Origin: Chloroflexi bacterium UBA4736
GTDB taxonomy: Bacteria > Chloroflexota > Dormibacteria > Dormibacterales > Dormibacteraceae
Assembly: GCA_002404015.1 (NCBI GenBank)
Contig: DHIW01000055.1
Coordinates: 1-21,257, forward strand
DNA: 21,257 bases
Direction: 5' to 3'
A program made the position numbers and the translations under genes. Position 1 is the first letter of the stretch, and each line of letters opens with the position of its first letter. This document shows, one piece after another, positions 1 through 8,290 of this stretch. The notes below the pieces were generated by a model. The model had not been told where the DNA came from. It saw only the letters and a program-made list of their open reading frames with translations, and did no database searches.

Positions 1-28
1 ATCGGGTTCTCGGCACCCACAGGCCACC
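1..28 (+). repeat. Left copy of a 28-bp imperfect inverted repeat (possible IS end)
   Basis: This segment matches the reverse complement of 21153-21180 at 25 of 28 positions; the mismatches are at positions 4, 19 and 24. The shared core is GGTTCTCGGCACCC. It begins at the first base of the window, so its true outer limit is not visible. At the right-hand copy the repeat lies a few bases beyond the stop codon of a transposase-like tail, which is where an insertion sequence usually carries its terminal repeat. By analogy, an insertion sequence may lie just left of this window. Alternatively, the repeat could be shared coding sequence, since both copies read SGSRHPQ followed by A or V. Confidence 0.5.
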
Positions 29-133
29 GTGTTCGCCGTCGTTATCGCGCTGCTGCTGACCAGCACCGTCTTCGAGCTCGTCTACCGCCACGCCGACCAG
101 GATGGACGCTCGGTGTCCGCGGACGGGCCCTGA
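2..133 (+). CDS. C-terminal fragment of a small membrane protein (5' end outside window)
   Basis: An open frame runs from the window edge to a TGA at 131-133 and gives 43 residues. Residues about 9-22 (TVFAVVIALLLTST) form a convincing transmembrane helix, followed by a polar tail ending SADGP. No start codon lies inside the window. The first ten residues are encoded by the inverted repeat, so this is either a genuine short protein starting just outside, or a gene remnant fused to the end of an insertion sequence. It converges on the operon, and only 35 bases separate the two stop codons. I see no strong terminator hairpin in that gap. The protein is not recognised and no function is proposed. 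Confidence 0.4.
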   Translation, partial: SGSRHPQATVFAVVIALLLTSTVFELVYRHADQDGRSVSADGP

Positions 134-168
134 CCAAGAGAATCGGTACGACCTGCTTCGTTTGATGC

Positions 169-3100
169 CTACCTGGTGGCAGCGTAAACGACTGCCCCCC
201 CGACACCGAGCGCGATCACGATGACCGCGATGAGCTCCCACTCAGGGATCGAGGTGTTCACGTCCCTGACAGCCACGTACTTGCTGTGCGGCCCGGCTTC
301 GTCAGTATTGAGACCAGGCGGCAATATGCCATCCTCCGCCGAGGTGACCGCCGCCAGGATCCTCGCATCCGACCCCGAGCCCGGCAGCTCCCATTCCCAC
401 GAAGCGAGCGCGGGCTCGCCTGGCCGCAGCTTGGTGAGCGTGATAGCCGGGCCGATCGGCTTCCAATCCGTTCCCGAAGGATCGGTCGCCGGAAATTTGG
501 TCCAGAAATCGCTGGGCAGGTCCGGGTAGACACCCCCGGCCTTCAAGGCAAAGAACGCGCGCGCGCGCACGTTGGTGGCAGGCGCCGGCCCGCGGTTTCG
601 AACCTGCACGTGGACCGTCGAGGCGCGGCCCCCGACCAGCATGCCCTCGTCCATCTGCTCGAAGCCGATGAAGTCCAGAGGTCCGGTCGGCGTGTAGTCC
701 AACGTGCTGGATCGCGTCGGCGAGGACCGGAAGAAGTAGGCCGACTCGATCTTGATGTCGGGGCTCTGGAGGGCGCTCAGGATTTCGGTGTCAACAAACG
801 GGCTCGGCGATCCGAGCGGGATGGGGGCGTCGCGGCCGTCGTCGAGGATCGTGTCTCGCACGTACACATCAGCCGGATGCGGAGTGGTCGGTGTGAGCTC
901 GGCCTCAAAGATTCCGCGCCCGTGGGTGGCGGCCCGGATCAGCCTGATCGGGGCGACGGCGGCCTTCGGCCAGATGTCGAGGTCGAGGACCGGCGCGTTG
1001 GGCAGGCCCTGGTTCCACAGCAGCGCTTTGGGGTCACCGACGTGGTACCGGAAGACGCCCACGTCGCAGCCGACGTACAGGACGTCATGGTCGGCCGGGT
1101 CGAAGACGACCGTGTTGGCGGAGTTCTGAACAGCAAGAAGCGTGGAACCGTCCGGGAAGTTCACATCCTCGAGGACGACGGGCGTGAAATTGGCCCCGTC
1201 GTCCGCGCTCAGGAAGACCTTGGGCGTTGCCGGGAGGTTTCCCCAGGCGCCGCCCGTGATGTGGTTGAGACCCAGGGTCACCGCCACCCGGTCGTGCCCG
1301 TTCATTCGTACGGCCGCGGTATCCGTGATGAACGCTGCGCCAGCAACCAGAGGGCTCGGCGGCGGCCCGGGAGGCGGCGCCGCGACCGTCAGCTCAATGC
1401 TGGTCGCCAGGTTGCCCGTGGGCCAGGTGCTCGGGGCGGCGGTGTCGAGCCGCCAGAGGCGCCCGTCCGAGGTTCCGGCGTAGATCCGCTCGCCATGCCC
1501 CGGCGCGTGCGCGATCACGCTGACGCCCCACCCCGACGAGGGGTCCTTCCCGGCCGGGCGGGGATAGAGGAGGCGCGGGCCCACCTGCTGCCAGTGATCT
1601 CCCCTGTCACCGCTGCGATAGAGCTTGTCGGTGCCCACCCAGACTTCGCTGGCCACGCCGCTGGTGCCGGAGGGGACAAGAGTGAAGGGCGCGTAGAAGA
1701 GGGCGTCGTCGCCAGGATCGATCGAGTCAGTCGTCCCTGGCGTGGTGGGATGGGGACCGGCGGTGACGGTGAAGCTGTCGATGTCGCCGTTCGCCGTCGA
1801 CCGCTCGAGGCCCCCGAAGCCGGAGCTCGTCCGGCTCTCCTGGTTCACGTATGAGACGTATCCCTGGTACCACGTGTGCGGTTGGCCGGGGTCTATGGAG
1901 ACGTAGCAGCCGTCGCCCTGGGAGACCTCCAGCCAGGTGCCCGACCCTGTGGAGCGAAGGACGCCGTTGTCCTGTGCGCCCGCTATCACAATGGTCCGCT
2001 GCGTCGGATGGGCCGCCAGCTCGAAGAACTGGAGCGTCTGCAGCCCTCGGTTGCGATGACCCCAGTTGGTGCCTCCGTCGACCGACCGCCAGACCCCACC
2101 GTCGTTGCCTGCCCACAGCCGGATCTGGTCATAGCTGTCGGCGGCTCCAAACCGTGGATCGATGTAGAGCGCGTGCTGGTCCCAGTGAATGCCCTGGCTG
2201 GTGCTCGTCACCCTGCCGCACTGCTCCCAGGTGGTGATGCCGCCGTCGCCGGGAGACCCCCCGACCAGCGTCCGCCAGAAACGGGTCTCGCCGAAGTAGA
2301 CGATGCCCGGCAGCTTGGGGTGAACCGCGAGGACAAGGTTGTAGGAGAGCTGGCCTGCTTGGGGGGGATGGGTGACCGCGACCCAGGCAACCGATGGTGG
2401 CCCGGCCGGCGGGTCGCCGTGCGGCGCCGTGGCGGTCCGCAGCAGCTTGAGCACATCCAGGCCATTCTTGTTCGGACTCACAATCGCGGCGTACATAAAC
2501 TCGGGGTGGGCTTCGCAGTGCGCCAGCGCCACCCTGGTTGCAGGTCCGGCCGGCAGCGCCCCGGCCGGGTCGGCGACCTGGACCAGGGGTCCGGAGCCTG
2601 GCGCCCCCTCGCGCATCGTAAGAGCCGGCCCGCTGAAGCGGTGCCCAGCCCACAGGCGGTGATGCGCATTGGTCGCGCTGCCTGTCTCCAGTAGGAGGTC
2701 GCTGGTGTTCATCGAGATGATCGGGCCGCCGCCGCCGCTGGGTTGGACTTTGATATCGGTCCAGGGCCCGCTCAAAGAGGTGAGCTCGAAGACACCCGTG
2801 GTCGTGGCGGCGACAACGTGCAGCGCCTCCTTGGGGTTCACGACGATCCGGTTGACGACGATGCCGGAAGGCAGCCCGCTCGGCCCAGATGGACCAGGCC
2901 CGCCGAAGACGTTGCCGCCGGCGTAGTAACCGATGACCGTGCCCGCGCCGAGGTCCACGCGCAGCACTCCGCGGCCCGCGACCGAGTCACCACCCAGCGC
3001 CGAGTCTCCGGTACCGACCCAGAGCACGTCGCCGGCCGCGCTCAGGGCCAGGGACCCCACGGTGATCACGCTCTCCAGATCGATGAGCGTCTCCCAGGCG

Positions 3101-3315
3101 AAGCTGCCGTCGGCGGCGTGCACCAACGTCCAGACGCCGCCCAGCGCGGTCCCGATATAGACCTTGTTGTCGGGGTCGGCGATGTCCGCCACGATGGCCG
3201 TCACACGACCCGAGACTGGAGCGCTGCCCCATCCGCCGCGATCCAATTGATCGGTCTGGCCGTGGAGGATGCCCGCGGGACCGATCGGAACCCATGAGGA
3301 GGCCGGCCCGGTCAT
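169..3315 (-). CDS. Tail-anchored BNR/Asp-box beta-propeller protein with CARDB-like domain
   Basis: Last gene of the operon, 1048 aa. The ATG at 3315 overlaps the upstream stop as ATGA and has GGGAGG nine bases before it, so I prefer it to the longer open frame reaching 3585. Residues about 25-800 look like sialidase/GH74/VPS10-type propeller repeats. There are Asp-box motifs near 410 (SVDGGTNWG), 570 (SGDRGDHW) and 703 (SADDGANF), a GAQDNG loop, and a closing ATHGRGIFE near 798. Residues about 830-1010 include VHVQVRNRGPAPATNVRARA, typical of CARDB-like adhesion modules. Residues about 1024-1046 form one hydrophobic helix, followed by a single terminal arginine. No N-terminal signal peptide is seen. 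Family knowledge suggests glycan or protein binding. I see no evidence of a specific enzyme, and glycosidase residues cannot be assigned. Membrane display of the operon's products is an inference. Confidence 0.85.
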   Translation of the reverse strand: MTGPASSWVPIGPAGILHGQTDQLDRGGWGSAPVSGRVTAIVADIADPDNKVYIGTALGGVWTLVHAADGSFAWETLIDLESVITVGSLALSAAGDVLWVGTGDSALGGDSVAGRGVLRVDLGAGTVIGYYAGGNVFGGPGPSGPSGLPSGIVVNRIVVNPKEALHVVAATTTGVFELTSLSGPWTDIKVQPSGGGGPIISMNTSDLLLETGSATNAHHRLWAGHRFSGPALTMREGAPGSGPLVQVADPAGALPAGPATRVALAHCEAHPEFMYAAIVSPNKNGLDVLKLLRTATAPHGDPPAGPPSVAWVAVTHPPQAGQLSYNLVLAVHPKLPGIVYFGETRFWRTLVGGSPGDGGITTWEQCGRVTSTSQGIHWDQHALYIDPRFGAADSYDQIRLWAGNDGGVWRSVDGGTNWGHRNRGLQTLQFFELAAHPTQRTIVIAGAQDNGVLRSTGSGTWLEVSQGDGCYVSIDPGQPHTWYQGYVSYVNQESRTSSGFGGLERSTANGDIDSFTVTAGPHPTTPGTTDSIDPGDDALFYAPFTLVPSGTSGVASEVWVGTDKLYRSGDRGDHWQQVGPRLLYPRPAGKDPSSGWGVSVIAHAPGHGERIYAGTSDGRLWRLDTAAPSTWPTGNLATSIELTVAAPPPGPPPSPLVAGAAFITDTAAVRMNGHDRVAVTLGLNHITGGAWGNLPATPKVFLSADDGANFTPVVLEDVNFPDGSTLLAVQNSANTVVFDPADHDVLYVGCDVGVFRYHVGDPKALLWNQGLPNAPVLDLDIWPKAAVAPIRLIRAATHGRGIFEAELTPTTPHPADVYVRDTILDDGRDAPIPLGSPSPFVDTEILSALQSPDIKIESAYFFRSSPTRSSTLDYTPTGPLDFIGFEQMDEGMLVGGRASTVHVQVRNRGPAPATNVRARAFFALKAGGVYPDLPSDFWTKFPATDPSGTDWKPIGPAITLTKLRPGEPALASWEWELPGSGSDARILAAVTSAEDGILPPGLNTDEAGPHSKYVAVRDVNTSIPEWELIAVIVIALGVGGAVVYAATR

Positions 3316-6300
3316 GCGTTGACGCCTCCCGGCGGTGCGCCTGGCGGCGGCGGGCTGAGCTTGAGCCAGCCCTCGCTGGCCTCCGCGGGGTCGGCGCCAA
3401 GCGTGGCGTCGCCCCTGGCGTTGATGACGGCCTCTTCCGCCCAGGTGACCGTGTCGGTGCGGTGGTCCCAGCTCCAGCTGCCGCTGATGTCGCGCGGCAC
3501 GGGCAGCCGGATTGTCTTGGGATCGACCAGGGCCGGCCCGAATCGGAAAGTCGGGGCCAGCGCGGCGAGGCCCGGCGCCACCCACTCCCGCCGCATCCCG
3601 ATGTCCTTCCTGGGCAGGAGCCCGGTGGTCGCGTGGACGCTCGCGTGCGGCTCGACGAGGAGGGTCAGCTTGATCACCTGGTTGGGACGGATCCAGATCA
3701 GGTCCGAGGGTTCCAGGTAGGGGTGGGTGACCGGGTTGGCGAAGCCGTCCGGGCCGCCCAGCCCGGCGCCCATCTGGGCCGCGTAGCCGGGGACCTGGGC
3801 GATGGGGCCGAGGAATCCGCGGTGAGGACCGACCTGCCGCGCCATCTGTGCAGCTGCCTGCGCGCAGTGCAGGGTGCCATAGTCGTCGTCCACGAAGAAG
3901 CCGAGCACGCCGTCGCTCCAGTGCGTGAGGGCGCCCAACCGCAGCGGCACCGCCGTCCAGGCGTTCTCCGGCGGGTTGACAGGGTCCCTGACCTCGAGCC
4001 TGACGAGCGCCCGCATCACCACCACGGGGTGACCGATCAGGAGCGACAGGTGCTCCTCGCCGATATGGCCGAAGGGATCGACCGACCAGAGTGTCGAGTC
4101 CACCACGCGCAGCAGTGCCTCCAGGGCCGCCTCGCGGTCGGTCGCAGCCGCGTCCGCCCGGCCCCAGTCGAGAAGGCCCTGGACCATGCCTCGCAGGCTT
4201 GGGTTCGGCAGCGCCAGGGCCGTCGACTGACCGACTGTCGAGGGCCGGCCAGGAGCGTCCTCCCAGGCGATTGACGCGGTGTCGTCAGGGCGCACGGTGC
4301 CCAGGGCCGCGCCGTCGGTTCCGAAGAGCTCGAGCGCGCCGTCGAGGTGGTTTGGCAGGACGAAGCCGCACACCGGCACCGCGCCGCCTTTCTCGGCGTC
4401 CGTCTCGGCGTCGATCCAGCGCAGCCAGAGCCGAGAGGGCGCTGTGAAGCGGGGCGGCAGCAGGCCCAGGCCGGGCTCGCCGGAGACCGCCATCGTCTCG
4501 CCCACGTCGATCCGTTTGGGATCCGCCTGCGCCGTGTCGGACGAGCCGGCGAGGTCAAGGACCTGGCCGAAGCAGTCGACCAGGCGCAGGCGGCGGAGCC
4601 GAAGCTGCCCGGAGAGCAGAGCCACCATCCCGGCGGGAGGCTGGGCCGGGGCCGGGCGGGCCGGATCGACGATCGAGGGCGCCCCGTTGCGCAGCTGCAC
4701 GTCCAGTCCGTCCAGGCTGGTGGCCAGGACGTCCATGCCGTCCAGCAGCTGGGCGATGCTGCCGAGGCGGGCCTGCTCGGCGGGCGAGATCGCCGCAGGC
4801 CCGCCGCCGGCGGGGGCCGGCGCGGCCGCCTCGACGCTCGCCTGGACCGAATCGACCGCCCTGGACATTGCCTCGTAGGCAGCCCGGTGGGACTCCGACC
4901 GAAACCCTTCCCGCAGGCCGGCTGCGATCGTGCCACTTCCGCCGCTGGCCGTAGCGGCGCGGAGCGCCTGGCGGGCCGCGTCGGCCGCGGCCTTGGTCAC
5001 ACCGGCGGTGAGCAGCGAACGTCCCTTGAGCACCCGCGGTTGGGGAGCGGGAGGGGGCGGCGGCGCGTTCCCGTCAGGAGGCGGAGGCGGCGGACCCGGC
5101 ATGAAATCGATCTCGTCCAGGTCCCAGTCGTCGATGCCGCCCGGGGAGAGGTCGACCTCCGCCTCCCAGTCGAGATGGAGGGGCACCCAGGGGTGCTGGG
5201 GCGGCGTTATCGCGACCGGCGAAGGCAGCTGACCGTTGTAACCGCTGCGCGACACGATCGGCGCGGGGTCCACAGCGGGGTTGCGCAGCGCCCACCAGAC
5301 CGTCTGCTCGACCATCGTGTTGAGCACCACGCTCTGCATGGCCGGCTGGGCGGCGATGATCGGCCCGTGCACCGGCGAGGCGGTCGCAGCGGCCGAGACG
5401 CTGGCGGCCGAGCCGGGGTCGAGCAGCACGGCTTCCCGGAGCAGCTCCTCGCACTCGGGCGGGACACCACCGCTGCCGACGCCTCTTGTCAGGAGGTCGT
5501 CGCCGTGGATGGTGAGAGGGGGCCCGTCGCCGGCCCGCACCGTCAGGGAGCGGACACAGAAGCCGCTCAGGCGGCAGACCAGCTCGCCCTCGGGCGTGAA
5601 GCGGCCGTCAGCGCCGTGCTTGAAGGACCGGCGGGCGCCCTGCAGGAGGACCGCAGGGTCGTTCCGATGGAAGAAGCGAGGCAGCGAGCGGCGGACGGTG
5701 ATGTCGCGCGCCGGGTGTGGCGGCGGGGGCGGTGGCGCGGCGTCACCGACCTCGGCCAGCACGTCCATCAGGTGCCCGTTCAGCACGGTGGTCTCCCGTG
5801 ACCAGAGCGGGGATCGGACCGACGTCGCGGCACTGCTGGCGACATTGATCTGCAGGTCGGCGCCCTGGAATTCGATAAGCGGGGAGTGCCGTCCGCGGTC
5901 ACGGTTGGCGAAGACCCCAAGCCCCGGCGTGCCGGGCTCGGCCGGCAGCGGCGGCGCCGGCGGTTCGGCCGGCTCGTGGATCACCTCGGTCGTCTCGCCC
6001 CCCGGCAGCGAGCCGAAGCCGGCCGCGTGCAGGCGGGCGTCCAAGTGGGCGCGGCCATCAGGCTTGTCCAGCTCGCCAAGCGTGTCGGATGTGAACGCCT
6101 CGACGAACCGCGCGTCGTCGGCCGCGCCCGTGAGGCGCGCCACGACCAGGCCCAGCGCCTCTGGCACCGTCCCGGCCAGCGCCACGCCCACGTCCTGCTG
6201 GCCGGGCGGGCCCCCGGCGCTGTTCGAGAGCTGGCCTCGCTCGTTACCCGCCCAGTTGTCGTCGGGCCAGCCGAGAGCGACCGCGCAACCATGGAAGAGC

Positions 6301-7292
6301 GACTGCTGCGGCCACCAGGAACCGTCGCTCACGTAGGCGGGGGTGTCCGCGTCAGACGTGGCCGCGACAACCTCTGATATCCGCATCAGGGCGGGTGGTG
6401 GCGTGATGAGCCGCGCGTTGGCGGAGAACCGGAGGGGCGAATCCAACCCGAGCTGCGCTGCCGCCGCGACGAAGCCGCGGTTACGGCGAACCGCCTCTTC
6501 GAGCTCTCCGCCGGCGAGCTGCCAGCCCAATGTGCGCAGATGGGCGTCGAAGTCGTGCAGCGACTTGACCTGGCTGGCGCCCAGCGGGTCGAGGGCCGGG
6601 TCCGCGTACCAGCCGCAGACCAGGTACGCCACCGGCCCGGTCTTCAGATCGGTCAGGGCGTCATGGAAAGCCAGCCGATTCTCGACGTTGTCGTAGTACG
6701 CCGCCCATCCCGGGTCGCCGTGGCCGAGGGCGGTCAACGGCTCCAGGGTGTCCGCGTGACGACCGGGCTCGTGCCAGCCGTCGAGCGGGGTCACGACGGG
6801 GTTGCGGCCTTCGTTCTCGAGCACCCAGCCGGTCACGGCGCGGTGGCTGGAGCCGGCCGCGGGACCCAGTCTCAGAACCAGCCACCGATCCGGCACCGGC
6901 GGGAAGTCGGTGGTTCGGGGCGCGTCGGGGTGCTGCTGGTCCGCCTTCTGGACGCCACGCGTGAGCGCATCCGGCAGCGCCCAGTGCAGGTAGACGCCGG
7001 GCTGGCGCGCGATCCGCTCCGTGAACGGCTTCGGGAGGAGGCTGTTGGCGTCGGCCGGCTGTGACTCGCTGGACCCTGGCGGCGGCTCCTTCATCAGGCA
7101 ATCGGCCCAGGTCCGGCTGTCGCCCGGAGCCACGACCAACGCGTCCAGCTGGATGGGCACCAGAACCCGGGCTTCGCGAATCAGGCCTGGCTCCCACGTT
7201 GCGGCCACCCTGGCGGTGATGCCGTGGGCGGCGGCCGCGGAGAGGCGTGCGTCGTAAGTGATGCGAGAGGCCAGGGAGCGGTCGACGCTCAT
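3312..7292 (-). CDS. Large conserved hypothetical protein, 1326 aa
   Basis: The ATG at 7292 overlaps the preceding stop (ATGA), and the TGA at 3314-3312 overlaps the next ATG. The Shine-Dalgarno is weak, so translation is probably coupled. The N-terminal part (about 1-470) contains YLHWALPDALTRG near 100 and FPPVPDRWLVLRLG near 135. I recall this pattern from hypothetical proteins of actinobacteria and myxobacteria, without a known function. Proline-rich runs near residues 518 and 731-751 look like linkers separating three blocks. A short amphipathic helical stretch lies near 838-864. The C-terminal block (about 1040-1320) has LGALTHWSDGVLGFFVDDDY, LIWIRPNQVIKLTLLVEPHA and SWSWDHRTDTVTW. There is no signal peptide, no membrane helix and no recognisable catalytic motif. 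It could be a structural or scaffold protein; that is inferred only from its size and operon position. Confidence 0.85.
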   Translation of the reverse strand: MSVDRSLASRITYDARLSAAAAHGITARVAATWEPGLIREARVLVPIQLDALVVAPGDSRTWADCLMKEPPPGSSESQPADANSLLPKPFTERIARQPGVYLHWALPDALTRGVQKADQQHPDAPRTTDFPPVPDRWLVLRLGPAAGSSHRAVTGWVLENEGRNPVVTPLDGWHEPGRHADTLEPLTALGHGDPGWAAYYDNVENRLAFHDALTDLKTGPVAYLVCGWYADPALDPLGASQVKSLHDFDAHLRTLGWQLAGGELEEAVRRNRGFVAAAAQLGLDSPLRFSANARLITPPPALMRISEVVAATSDADTPAYVSDGSWWPQQSLFHGCAVALGWPDDNWAGNERGQLSNSAGGPPGQQDVGVALAGTVPEALGLVVARLTGAADDARFVEAFTSDTLGELDKPDGRAHLDARLHAAGFGSLPGGETTEVIHEPAEPPAPPLPAEPGTPGLGVFANRDRGRHSPLIEFQGADLQINVASSAATSVRSPLWSRETTVLNGHLMDVLAEVGDAAPPPPPPHPARDITVRRSLPRFFHRNDPAVLLQGARRSFKHGADGRFTPEGELVCRLSGFCVRSLTVRAGDGPPLTIHGDDLLTRGVGSGGVPPECEELLREAVLLDPGSAASVSAAATASPVHGPIIAAQPAMQSVVLNTMVEQTVWWALRNPAVDPAPIVSRSGYNGQLPSPVAITPPQHPWVPLHLDWEAEVDLSPGGIDDWDLDEIDFMPGPPPPPPDGNAPPPPPAPQPRVLKGRSLLTAGVTKAAADAARQALRAATASGGSGTIAAGLREGFRSESHRAAYEAMSRAVDSVQASVEAAAPAPAGGGPAAISPAEQARLGSIAQLLDGMDVLATSLDGLDVQLRNGAPSIVDPARPAPAQPPAGMVALLSGQLRLRRLRLVDCFGQVLDLAGSSDTAQADPKRIDVGETMAVSGEPGLGLLPPRFTAPSRLWLRWIDAETDAEKGGAVPVCGFVLPNHLDGALELFGTDGAALGTVRPDDTASIAWEDAPGRPSTVGQSTALALPNPSLRGMVQGLLDWGRADAAATDREAALEALLRVVDSTLWSVDPFGHIGEEHLSLLIGHPVVVMRALVRLEVRDPVNPPENAWTAVPLRLGALTHWSDGVLGFFVDDDYGTLHCAQAAAQMARQVGPHRGFLGPIAQVPGYAAQMGAGLGGPDGFANPVTHPYLEPSDLIWIRPNQVIKLTLLVEPHASVHATTGLLPRKDIGMRREWVAPGLAALAPTFRFGPALVDPKTIRLPVPRDISGSWSWDHRTDTVTWAEEAVINARGDATLGADPAEASEGWLKLSPPPPGAPPGGVNA

Positions 7293-8290
7293 CGCTGCAC
7301 CAGCTGCTCGACCAGCCGGATGGTCGACGGTTCGGCGGCGATCCCGGCCACCGCAACGTTGCTGCTGAACACGCGAGAGCCGGTCAGCTCCGGGATCCCG
7401 CCCTGGCCCTGGAAGCGTTGTCGCCAGGGCACGTCGAGCACCTCGATGGCGAAGTCGGCGCTGCCGTTCTGGGCCGGCATCGTGGGATGGGCGGCGTGCG
7501 ACTGGGTCAGCGCACGGCGCAGCTCGGCGACGTGCAGGACTCGCCGCCCGCTCCGGCGAAACGGCACCCGCACCTCATCCCTTACGTCGGCGACACCCTG
7601 AGCGCTGCGATCGAACAGCACCGCTTTGCCGGCTTCGATCTTCACCCCGAACTGCACGCCGTGGTGGGGTTCCTCACACCAGACCAGCCTGGGCACCCCG
7701 TCGAAGAACGCGATCAGAACCGAGGGGGAGAGCCTTTCCAGGCGCAGCAGCGGCACCCGCGCCTGCTCCACCTCCGGGCTGGTCAGGTCGGGCCGCTCCG
7801 GCAGGATGCGGTCGAACGCGCGGACCTCCATATGCGGCCAGCCGGCCACCGCCGCCGACCGGAGGAGGAAGCCGGTCACCGTGCCGGCCTGACCCACCTC
7901 GGCGTTGCGCGCGGACTCGAAGTCGACGGCACCTCGCTGGAGGTCGCGAACGTACTTCTCCAGGCCGTCCAGGCGGGAGGCCAGCGCCGGGTTCTGCTCC
8001 TGATGGTGCGCCTGCTCCCGCGTTCCCAGCTTGCCGACGGCGATCACGCCGTCGATGAGCCGGTCCGTCCAGGAACGGTCCAGGTAGAAGAAGCGGATCG
8101 ATTCCGGCGGCACCAGGCGGGCGTCCGGCACCAGGTACTCGAACGGCACCCCGATCAGGAGGCGGAGGTGGGCGAGGAAGGAGGCTAGGTATGGCGGCAG
8201 CTCCGCCTCGGGCGCGGTGGGGGCCACCTGCGTGTAGTTGGAAATGCGCTCCCGGAGCGCCCCCTCGGCCTTGATCAGCGGCTGTCTCAC
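7289..8290 (-). CDS. Conserved hypothetical protein, 333 aa
   Basis: The GTG at 8290 overlaps the upstream stop as GTGA and has GGGAGGT five bases before it (8296-8302). The stop overlaps the next ATG. The N-terminal third contains a stretch near residues 64-85, IRFFYLDRSWTDRLIDGVIA, which resembles conserved segments of uncharacterised proteins encoded beside other large hypothetical proteins. The middle (about 150-240) alternates strand-like segments, including HMEVRAFDRILP and FFDGVPRLVWCEEPHHG. No transmembrane segment, signal peptide or catalytic signature is visible. Its small size beside four much larger products, and its tight overlap on both sides, suggest an adaptor or stoichiometric partner, but that is inference only. 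Confidence 0.8.
   Translation of the reverse strand: MRQPLIKAEGALRERISNYTQVAPTAPEAELPPYLASFLAHLRLLIGVPFEYLVPDARLVPPESIRFFYLDRSWTDRLIDGVIAVGKLGTREQAHHQEQNPALASRLDGLEKYVRDLQRGAVDFESARNAEVGQAGTVTGFLLRSAAVAGWPHMEVRAFDRILPERPDLTSPEVEQARVPLLRLERLSPSVLIAFFDGVPRLVWCEEPHHGVQFGVKIEAGKAVLFDRSAQGVADVRDEVRVPFRRSGRRVLHVAELRRALTQSHAAHPTMPAQNGSADFAIEVLDVPWRQRFQGQGGIPELTGSRVFSSNVAVAGIAAEPSTIRLVEQLVQR

Noticed and set aside
134..168. Terminator between the convergent genes at the left end
   Set aside because: The short TGCC/GGCA pairing leaves no stable stem and no T-run follows in either direction.
286..1854. Long plus-strand frame opposite the propeller gene
   Set aside because: It is Arg/Gly/Val-rich with no domain pattern, and lies entirely antisense to a gene with clear Asp-box repeats. 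Long antisense frames are expected at this GC content.
3316..3585. Upstream extension of the propeller frame by 90 residues
   Set aside because: It overlaps the conserved C-terminus of the 1326-aa protein and is arginine/glycine/alanine-rich shadow sequence. The ATG at 3315 has both a Shine-Dalgarno and an ATGA overlap.
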